In this document: in pieces, positions 55,652 through 64,000 of the stretch
How positions within the stretch are numbered: the stretch's first letter is position 1
How the letters are laid out: every line of letters starts with the position of its first letter
DNA from: Lepiota brunneoincarnata
Lineage: Eukaryota; Basidiomycota; Agaricomycetes; Agaricales; Agaricaceae
Reading direction: 5' to 3'
DNA length: 64,000 nucleotides
NCBI GenBank assembly: GCA_023014365.1
Contig: JAEBUN010000008.1
Span: 1,364,001-1,428,000 of the forward strand
Program-made: the position numbers and the translations under genes
The notes under the pieces: generated by a model
What the model was told of the DNA's origin: nothing
The model's input: the letters and a program-made list of their open reading frames with translations, nothing else
Database searches by the model: none

Positions 55652-57339
55652 TTAAATGTGGGGAATAAAAGATGTCCAATCTACACTAAGATATGCATCC
55701 TGAGGAAGTGTCCGAAGAGATGTAAGGGCAACATCAACAAGTACCAGTCGAGCAAGGACATAAGTCAACGGAATAAGAACATAATATGTCAACCTCAGCG
55801 TTCCCTTGACAATCCGTGCCGGCAACGATGCAAATGTCCCATCACCAAGATGAGGCATCACCGCCCTACAAAGTTCAGAAAGGCTGATAAATAGAACCGG
55901 CAGGGCCGTCGCAGCAACAGAAGCCCCACGCCATAACCACTGCTCGACGCGAGAAGGGAACGGGGAAGACCACGAAAGTAAGTGAAGTCCGCCGAACAAC
56001 GTGCCAACTCCTGACCACAAAAGGTCGGCTTTAACGTTAACGACCAATTCCGATCCAAACATTTGCGCTCGGGTCGCTTTTCGGGGCCGTTCATCGTGGA
56101 AGGACGAGCCAGTCGCAATCATCTTCCCGAGCGGCATCAGTACCGCAAAGATACATGCCATCGGGACTCGGGCGATAGCGAAAAGGATCCAGGAATACCA
56201 CGGGGCTTGTTTGGGTCGGCAGTTGGAAAGATACCACCTGATCCAGCTCTGCTTCTCCTTCCCCGCTTCATTTTCGAACCATTCCCAGTCTGTTGTGCCA
56301 CGGCGGTCGTTGGATACAGGAGCTGCGTGCATGGGGGGTTGTGACGATTCTCTTCCTTCGTCCCCTGGTCCCCGAGAGTTTTCAGGTAGGGGAAGACGTT
56401 GACCCGGGCGAGTCCTGATGATTTGTTTTAACCGCCCATTGACCACCACTACGTGGACGTGAGGCTTGACAGGTAAAGAGACCGCCATTTGAACGTTCTG
56501 TGGCTTTTCCCACCAGAATGCATAGGTTATGAAGTTGAGGACTGCGAACGCCAGAGTCACGACCTCGAGTTCGGTTACTGGGAGCTTTGAAGCCCAGCGA
56601 CCGAGACACTGCAGCACGAACCAACCAGTTTGGAGGATAACGAGCAGCTTGGTGAGGAAATCGCCTTTACTTTTGTCGTTGATCTCTGCTGTTGATACCT
56701 GGGGCCGGTCAATCGCGTTGGAGTCGATTAATATGCTCAGGCTACGAGAACCTGGAGTGATCAATGGTTTGTCGTCTTGGGTGATGAGGAAGCCCCCCAT
56801 TTGGAGGAACAATCCGTGCGTGAGCGTCCATGCTCCTTTGGGTGAGCGTTCCAAGCCTGGTCCGTGGAACCATTCGCGTATACGGTTGAGTTGTACCCTC
56901 CACCATGGTATTTCAGTCCCTGGTACCACTTCGTAGTCAGTCAGGAGCCTTTGGCTTGGATTCACGTTCACTCACATTCCGGAAAATACTTTTTATTGTA
57001 ATCTCTCACAATCATCGTCGCCGCGTATCGCTGCCTGAGTGCCCACATAGCGAGACATTCAGGGGCGACGATGGCGCCCAGCATGGTGATGACCTGTCGC
57101 TTGAATGTAGTCCAACCTGAATCGTCCGGTGCAGGGATATTTGGGTGAACGGAAACCCAAGTACAAGCGAATATCGTAGCGAGGCAGCTCCATATGATGT
57201 CTTGTAGTGTCCGGCAGCGAGTGATGTCCAAGCATTCGGGGAGCTGGCGGCCGAATACAGTGAGCGGGACTGCCGAGATATGATTTGGGGCGCTTGAGGA
57301 TTCCCTGAACAAGGCAAGGAGGAAAAGGAGGATCAACAT
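55652..57339 (-). CDS. Multi-pass membrane protein of the agaricomycete LQDIIWSCL family (543 aa)
   Basis: Two exons, 57339-56976 and 56919-55652 (1632 nt). The 56-nt intron has donor GTGAGT and acceptor CCAG, phase 1. An N-terminal hydrophobic segment MLILLFLLALF may be a signal peptide. The hallmark C-R-T-L-Q-D-I-I-W-S-C-L...WVSVHPNIP region follows at about residues 40-70, then a helix (MLGAIVAPECLAMWAL), the motif GAWTLTHGLFLQMGGF, and at least five more hydrophobic stretches up to LTYYVLIPLTYVLARLVLVDVAL near the C-terminus. I know this as a large uncharacterised family in mushroom-forming fungi, often multi-copy. Transport or sensing roles are not established. No frame damage seen; single copy in this window. 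Confidence 0.8.
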
Positions 57340-57768
57340 GAGTTAAGTACTGTCTGTGGAGGGAATCAACCGAATTGATCATCATCACGTTGATGAACAT
57401 AACAGCATCCGGTGAGCGCCCGAAGCAAGAACAAATAAATAAGTGCTGTGCAACCGCTCCGTACCCTGACCTGGGCCTGGGCGGAGGGAGTGGGAGCACC
57501 CTGATAGCAGACATATTCTCAGTATCTGACTGGATGGACTTTCCTTGCAATTCCTACTGAAGTGGTTCTGTATATGACGTGAGAGTCTGACAGTCTGTTA
57601 TGCCAGGCTTATCGCTTCCCGAAGCACAATTTTTAGATACAAGTACATATCACTACCACCCAGGCGCGCGCGTTTCCATTGACACCCACAGCTTTCAACT
57701 ACCCTTTCCTGGGACCCGACCAGCACACGTTCCCGCCACACCCGCCTCCGCCTCCCCCTCCCCAATTC

Positions 57769-59284
57769 ATGGCATGGGCCGCCAGTAGGCGATTACTCTA
57801 TAGTTTACCAACAACTTCCTTGCTAGCCGGTTTTACTTACTGCTGCAAACGCATTATATATGCGGATCATGAGTCGAGTCAAGGTCAAACAAAGCAAAGT
57901 CCAAGTGTGTGCCGCTGCTACTGCTGCCAACCTAATTCGGTCAAACATTATATTTGCAGACGCCGACCCATTCAGAGATCATGAATGGATGTCCAGTGGT
58001 ATTGGTGGTTGGGAAACCACGATAGTTAGGCGATACGATCATGCTGCAATACCCAAGTATGCTCTCTCCCTTGGGTCCCCTCCCCCCCTCCATAGCCGAC
58101 TCAACATACCTCTAGCCAAGCAGACAGATACACGAGTCGGATATTTGAACATTACACGACTGACCGTGGCACTAGATGGACGTTCTTTGGGCTCAGCGAA
58201 GGATTAAAAGGTGTGGAAACGAGCGTCTTTTGCTTCAGAGCACTCGTCCCCACCGTTATCGCATACCTCAGCGCCCCCGCCACCGAAGATCATGACATGG
58301 TTACCGATGGGATCATTAAAGAAGCGTTCAGGGCCGTGGATAACGGAATTGTGAACCAGGCCCGGGATGAAATCTTATCCTCACCTTCATCCCCAATCAA
58401 CACCCTGCAGCTCTCGACTTCCCTCGCAGGATCGACGGGGTTGTTAGCTTTCTACGATGAGGAAAAGCGCCTCCTGAAAGTTGCCAACACAGGGGACGGT
58501 CGTGCTCTTCTTGCGCGTCCCCAGCAGCGAGAGGATGGGACGGAATATATGCAGGTGCACGTCCTCACCTCAGAACACACCTCCACCAACACTGCTGAGA
58601 AAACCCGCCTGCGAGATCTTCACCCGCATATTGATTTGACCGTTCTGCAGAACTACATTGGACGCGACATCACGCGTGCATTTGGTCTGGCAATGTGCAA
58701 ATGGAGCCATGAAGTACAGGAACGGATGCACAAAGACTACCTCGGTGATCCTCTTTTGCTCAACCTTCAACCCGATAGACAATTGGACCCTCTACCGTTC
58801 CTGATTGCCGAACCGGATATTACAACGATTCGCGTCGAAGCGGCTGACATCCTTATCATGGCTAATAGGGGACTCTGGAACAGCCTTACCAATGAGGAAG
58901 CCGCGGGTCTCATGGGCGAGTGGATGTTACGCCGAGGGCATCGAATAGAAGAACCTGTCCTCGAGCTTACCGAGGCACACATTATTGAGCGACATACCCT
59001 TGCCGTCGAGCCTAATATAGAGGGATTAGAGGATGCGACGGTGTGGTATAAGCGCTGGGGGGTCCCGAAGAAGTTCGTTGTAGTAGACGGCAACGCTGGT
59101 GTTCACTTGATTCGCAACGCATTGGGGGGTGCTAATACAGCTTTGATGGAAGCACTGCTCAATGTCCCGCATCCTTTTTCGGCCAATACGCGGTGAGTTT
59201 GTCAATCCCCATCCTCATCATGAGAGTTTATGACAAGCCAATTCCAGTGATGAAATGGCGGTGATAGTTGTTTTCTTTGAATGA
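57769..59284 (+). CDS. PP2C-like protein, probable pseudophosphatase (428 aa)
   Basis: join(57769-57904, 57960-58056, 58176-59192, 59248-59284) = 429 codons. Introns are 55, 119 and 55 nt with GTGTGT, GTATGC and GTGAGT donors. The N-terminus (MAWAASRRLLYSLPTTSLLAGFTY) looks like a mitochondrial presequence or anchor, as in Ptc5/PDP-type phosphatases. The fold signatures are there: VETSVFCFRALVPTVI, VANTGDGRALLARP, LTNEEAAGLMGEWM, HLIRNALGGA, and a final EMAVIVVFFE strand. But the metal-binding positions are altered: DGHGG is EGLKG, the SDGLWD-type motif is NRGLWN, DD-x-TV is DEMAV, and no ED-x-x motif is visible in exon 2. It is therefore unlikely to dephosphorylate. A regulatory or decoy role is inference. 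Confidence 0.75.
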
Positions 59285-61360
59285 CCAAGGACAAGTTTGA
59301 GTCAGGCAACCCCCCCATGCCACACTCATTCCTCCCTCTCGTCCTCTTTCCATGGTCGAACTCGGACTACATTGGAAACCAGCCTGGTCTTTGATAGACT
59401 CGTGAAAAGCAGCTGTAAACCTTGGTTCTTGGTCCACCTGCTAGGGTTCTTCCTGCTGGGTAGTTGCGGCACCGAGGATGCATATACATACAACGAATGT
59501 ACTAATAAACGAAGGCATTTGTGCCGAACAAGACTCCATAGTCGAGCGATTGATAACATGACTTTGCTTCGGTGCTCCTCGTTGTCTTCCTTTCCAGTGC
59601 GTGAACGGAAAGTTACAGTGCTCTTCGAGCCAGCTCTGGAACCCTGACACGGTGGGAATGGTAAAAGCGTATTGGGTTTCTCGTTAGGGCCGCCTCAAGC
59701 ATCATTAATTAAACCTTGTAATGAGATACTATGCATCTCAGGAGTTCAATACCTCGGGTGACCTTGCAAGGGCGATTCACGCCTAATGTACCACGTGCAT
59801 ACAACCAGAATCCGTCGGTCAAATTGGACGCACCCCTAATGGTTGTGCGCGGGAGTATAAAGGCCATTGCCAGACACGTTCATTACCCATCCCCCATTTT
59901 CACAGACCCACACACAGCTTCACAGCCTGTAAGAAGTATCAACTCGGTGTTCTTCCGTGCTAGAGCTACCTGATCAAAATATCGACTGCTGGTGGACCAC
60001 CCATGTACAATACAGTACATACAATGTCACGCTGAGGTCGTCAAATACCTTCAGCCATGTTTTGCGGCTTTCAATAGCCAGGAGAATAAGTTGAGGTTCC
60101 TCGACTATTTATCCCAACTTAGTAGAGCACCTATGGTGATTGGTATGAGGATGTGAACGAAGGCTGCAATGGATCGGAATGTGAAGACATTTGATTTGGG
60201 AGGTACTAGTTATTATTTGCAACCGGATGGATATATGAGTCATACGTAATAATGGCAGGCCAAATGTCACTGATGCATTGCTCAGCCCGAGAATGCTTGA
60301 GGTTCAAGGGAACTTGGGGATCATAACACCGTAGAGCGTAAGGATCTGACGCGTGCTTCGGAAATCTCTGTTTGTCTGTAAACTGTAAGAAGAGAAAGGT
60401 AAAGCCATAACGTGACAGATATGGTGGCAATTACGATCTCAAATATTGACTCGGAGTTTCCGTAAGCAGATTCAAGAGCCAATGCTCAATTTCTTCACAT
60501 TCTGTTGGAGATGGAAGCGAAGCCAGCAAGTCACACTATTCGAACGCAAGTTGGTGCAGTTTGTTTCAACTGAGAGTACTAGTGAATGTACTTATTATCA
60601 ACGAAATGAGCCTTGTATGAGGCAAGCGCGAGAGCATCAGATAGTCTTGACCTAACGCTATTCGTGCGAGTGTGTGTGGCTTCAATCACAGCTTCTGGCT
60701 GGGGGTCGGGGCCTATTTTATATTGTAGAGGTGGGCATGCGGCTGCATGTGCAACGGCTGCCCCATGCCACCTCTCGTAGTTTCGGAAGCCGAACATGGA
60801 ACGGAGTCGAACTTCGGATCACGAACTTCGGGGCGCCCGCACAAAAGAAACAGGTATCATTCGACGGCGTACCCGTCTCGTCGATAGCCCATATGTTCAA
60901 GGACAGTCAAAATTTCTTATTTAGTTGTCCATTTTGATTCACGAGCTCGATCGTAGAGTAAAATCTCTTCCTCTTTTAGTTTTCTCTGTGCCTTGCAAAT
61001 CACTCTTTTATCCTCTCGTTTTCCGTTGCCTAATCTTTTGCTAAAGGTAGTTGAGAAAAACTTCACGATTCCCCTGTTTCACGTTCCCTACATCCCAGAT
61101 ATGACCTAGCTTTAGTATCCGATATTTTTCTCTCCATTTCTGTGTAGAAAAATATAATTATTCATAGTTTTCGTGTATATAAAGTAGGAACCTCAGAGAC
61201 GAATTATTACGTCAGCCAAAGACCAGTAATGTATCTCTACTCCATTCTCTATCTCTTTATTCGCGCCTTGTTTCGCTGTGTTTCGTTTGAGTCTCGCTTT
61301 GGTTTTGGCTCGTTTCAGCTTGTTTCGCTTGGCTGTTTCTGCCCTAACGCGATCCCTTTG
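59285..61360. other. No supported gene
   Basis: Short ORFs only. A TATA-like TATAAA at 59856-59861 is followed by pyrimidine-rich leader-like sequence but no coding exon I can support. A short open stretch at about 60760-60935 (VSFDGVPVSSIAHMFKD) has no recognised family. Confidence 0.4.
59856..59861 (+). promoter_or_regulatory. Orphan TATA box
   Basis: TATAAA in a GGGAGTATAAAGGCC context with a C-rich leader downstream. No gene follows within several hundred bases. Confidence 0.3.
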
Positions 61361-61365
61361 TAGGA

Positions 61366-61552
61366 AGAGTCTGAGCCTCTTCAGTATCCTTCCCGATCTT
61401 TAGGGGCCCTGTACTCCATGGCCCGGTGTCGGATTTTTTGGTTTTGGCTTGTTTCAGCTTGTTTTGCTTGGCTTTTAGAAGAGTCTGAGCCTCTTCAATA
61501 CCCTTCCCGATCTTTAGGGGCTCTGTACTCCATGGCCCGGTGTTGGATTTAC
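61366..61552 (-). repeat. Two-unit tandem repeat (~119 bp) open on the minus strand
   Basis: Units begin GAAGAGTCTGAGCCTCTTCA (61366 and about 61485) and share ACTCCATGGCCCGGTGT. On the minus strand they stay open in one frame, giving TGPWST-x-PLKIGK-x-x-EEAQTL twice. A coding origin is possible but unproven. Confidence 0.5.
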
Positions 61553-61599
61553 TTGCACCGTGCGTCTTTAACTGCTTCCTTCTCATGCAACCTGGACAA

Positions 61600-62640
61600 A
61601 ACTTATTTCACAAAATTGAGCTGCTAGGCTGGAAACCGATGGGTGCTCTAGCCTCACCTGCGGACTTATATTACTCTGGTTTGGCTGGGGGCTCTGGTCC
61701 TGGATCTTGTCAACGTGTTATAATCTAGTCAATGGTGTATGCACCTACCCCGGCTGGGCGATGGGGACAGTGGAGGTTGTCACAATGAAATGTGCTGGCC
61801 GAAATGTCAGCAAACAGGTCGGTTTAAATCAATATGTGTGGATTACACTGACATCTCAACTGGTGCCATCTGCATTTGCAATGGCTGGGAGCAGGGGAAA
61901 CTATAGGCAAAATTAAGAGCCCAGGTTACGGCTTTATACTCGGTAAGGAATATCCCTGCAAGAGTACAAAATGGGTTTATCCTTATTGTTTACAAACTAA
62001 TGGGGTTTTTTGAGCCTCGTAATTGTTGAGTTGAGTGGGATCTCCCTAAGTGGTATTCTGAGATTTCCTCGGCATCCCCCCGGCCTCCCCATCGAGAGCT
62101 GTAAGCATTTTCCAGGCCCCCATTTCCGTCCACTTGCCGCTGGGTCGATCCCCTCCAATCCATCATCGTGATGCAGACCCTCCCACAAATGGTCTGTCTC
62201 GAGGTAGGAATCAGCACGAGATGCGATTGGGACAAATAAGCAATGAAATTCCTGTATTTCCCTTGTGCAATTCTTGTGCCTATACATTATCCTAACCAAA
62301 TGTTGATAAATGGGGTAGCCTTTCTCTTGTTTTCTGAGCAATCAGATCCATATGATGGGTGGGGACGGGTAAGTCGTGTAGATGTCTATATCTCGTATAA
62401 ATCGCTGTTCTGTTCTTACCCCCGGAGGGGCCCTTGACAGAATGTTAGAATGCACGGATCCGAAATGGGACAGGTTTCAGATTGTCTGTTCGAGGGATTC
62501 ATTTTGCTGGTCTTGGGGGTCTTCTTCCTTCTCTCCCTCGAATAGATGTTGGTCCCGTTCATCTCGTCCCACAAGTCGACCTCGCTTTTAGTGAGGGCCG
62601 CCCTAAACGGGTGTCCTTACACCCAGTTCTCATTAATTAT
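61600..62640. other. No supported gene
   Basis: Only short unsupported ORFs on both strands; nothing recognised. Confidence 0.4.
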
Positions 62641-62765
62641 CACACATACCGAACCCGTATCTGACGTTAGTTCAAATCCCTTCGCCATCCAGAGTTTCAT
62701 CCATCACGCATGATCCCTCCCCAACCACTCTGCCACCACCACCTAGCGCCGCCATAACTATGGCT
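62640..62765. repeat. Direct repeat, copy 1 (partner 63722-63850)
   Basis: Shared core around CATACCGAACYCRTATCT, GGGTTTCATCCAYCACGCAT-like sequence and CTGCCRCCACCACCTA, about 80 percent alike by eye. Confidence 0.5.
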
Positions 62766-63371
62766 TCCCCGATAATGCTCCCTCGGTTTCGTAATTTGAG
62801 ATATCGATCAACGATCGGTGGGTTGGTGGGTGACCACCAGGGTGTTGATGTTCTGGATAGAGCTGTCTCCGTCATGTGTGATGGGTGCCGGGCCAAAACG
62901 CTTTGCCAGTGGACGAATTGATCCGACTCAAACAAGTGGGCGATGGCAGTGTGGCAAGTAGTTATATTCGCCCAAAAAAATGTTCACAAGAGTCAGTGGG
63001 GATATATTGCAGCCTGGTTGGATATCTCATCGTGTGATTCTCTAATTTCGTGTGGTAGATAGGGGTTAGTAAGCAACTCTGCCCTTCCCAGACAATTCTT
63101 GCATCTATACCTTACTCCCGCTTCTATACATTACTTCAATATAAATCGGGTAAGTGGGATCGGTGATTGCAGGGGTGCCTTTATCCTTACGCATATTTTT
63201 GGCACAATCAGCCCGTGAAATAGCCGGGAACTAGCTGACACATACAAAAAATACAAGCTGGGCCATGATTTCTATTCTCGTGAGCAACATGACATACCGG
63301 ACGGAGTGGTTAGACCAATTCGTGGGTGTATACATATCTGCATGGATGTTTCAACATTTAATTAATATTTT

Positions 63372-63414
63372 ACCGAGGGACCCACTGGAGTCCCACTGGT
63401 GGGTCCCTCCGGCA
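63372..63414. repeat. Hairpin-forming inverted repeat
   Basis: GAGGGACCCAC (63375-63385) pairs with GTGGGTCCCTC (63399-63409). The stem extends a few pairs further (ACCG/CGG-type, one bulge). The 13-nt loop contains GGAGTCCCACT, itself related to the stem. Could be a terminator-like or MITE remnant. Confidence 0.5.
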
Positions 63415-63721
63415 AAATGCTGCATTTTTTTGGCACCGCTGATCTTCGATCAGCTCGTGAAGCGACCCAATCTTCAGCGTCGATCCGTTCCGCGAGCCCA
63501 AGCTAGTCACCCTAAGTTGGGTCTTTTGTCACCCCAACCGTTCTGCAGTTTGGAGCATCAATTTCGCTTGGGACCCATTGGTATTGAGATTGGGGCTCCG
63601 GTCTCCGAAATTGTGAAGGCAATTTAGTGGTGAAAGAATGTATAAACTCAGTGATCCAACTCCCAAAGGGGATATTCTCTCGGGACCTGACCCTTGTTTA
63701 ACCTCGCTTGTTGTGAAGCGC

Positions 63722-63850
63722 CTACATACCGAACTCATATCTAGCCGTTTCCGTCCCCATCCGGGGTTTCATCCACCACGCATAGTGCTTCTCTCCCCCC
63801 TCATATCCCTCTGCCGCCACCACCTATTGCCGTCTTCCCCATCTGCCACC
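63722..63850. repeat. Direct repeat, copy 2 (partner 62640-62765)
   Basis: See partner; same orientation, 1.08 kb apart. Confidence 0.5.
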
Positions 63851-64000
63851 AAGGACAATAATGAAGGGAAGGTAGTAGTCAGGGTCTTGGATCACAGGCA
63901 AGGTGTTTGTGTTGGTGGTCGCGGGAGGGTTTTGGGATTTCCTTGCTGCGGCCTCGGGGGACACGCGGATTGGAGCGAGATCGAAGGTGTAACCAAACAC

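Noticed and set aside
59297..59647. 116-aa ORF downstream of the PP2C gene
   Set aside because: Overlaps antisense ORFs, has no family features, and only its first bases resemble another non-coding stretch near 50620.
60446..60655. 69-aa ORF at 60.4 kb
   Set aside because: No conservation, no splice context and no recognised motif.
1..64000. tRNA, rRNA or CRISPR arrays
   Set aside because: Looked for cloverleaf-like boxes and regular short repeats with unique spacers; none was convincing.

Overview
The window looks like nuclear DNA of a basidiomycete, most likely an Agaricomycete. Genes are cut by short introns (43-119 nt) with GTGAGY/GTAAGT donors. Recognisable families include a secreted GH31 alpha-glucosidase with many introns, a PP2C-like protein, and an intron-bearing multi-pass membrane protein whose LQDIIWSCL / HPNIP region I know from agaricomycete genomes. 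I see no rRNA, tRNA, CRISPR or operon-like structure.

Layout. (1) 1-9.5 kb and 48.6-55.6 kb are mosaics of repeatedly duplicated units. They carry a small multi-copy gene family whose first exon begins MPFFE (nine copies, two to three of them plausibly intact) and a multi-pass membrane-protein gene (four copies, three clearly broken). (2) 9.7-13.8 kb and 43.2-48.6 kb are two direct copies of one segment with a GH31 alpha-glucosidase on the minus strand. The left copy is a pseudogene. The right copy is intact except for a frameshift near its C-terminus. (3) 13.8-40.7 kb, between the copies, is an AT-rich, almost CpG-free block of nested transposons: hAT, pogo and at least three Tc1/mariner remnants, solo LTRs of several families with perfect 5-bp target duplications, a 2-kb foldback palindrome and several minisatellites. 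CpG loss spreads a few hundred bases into the duplicated host DNA on both sides. (4) 55.6-59.3 kb holds two single-copy host genes, the LQDIIW-type membrane protein (minus) and a PP2C-like protein that has lost its metal-binding aspartates (plus). (5) 59.3-64 kb has no gene I can support, only short repeats, a TATA-like site and a hairpin.

The most interesting candidates are the MPFFE family and a 0.7-kb LTR family that carries its own conserved acidic ORF of about 124 codons, starting four bases inside the LTR. The MPFFE family has a Cys-patterned first exon, a phase-1 intron, an acidic ED segment, a basic C-terminal block and a terminal x-P-Q/R. I do not recognise either from known families. 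Exon boundaries were inferred by eye from splice consensus, frame and comparison of copies. No similarity search was run.
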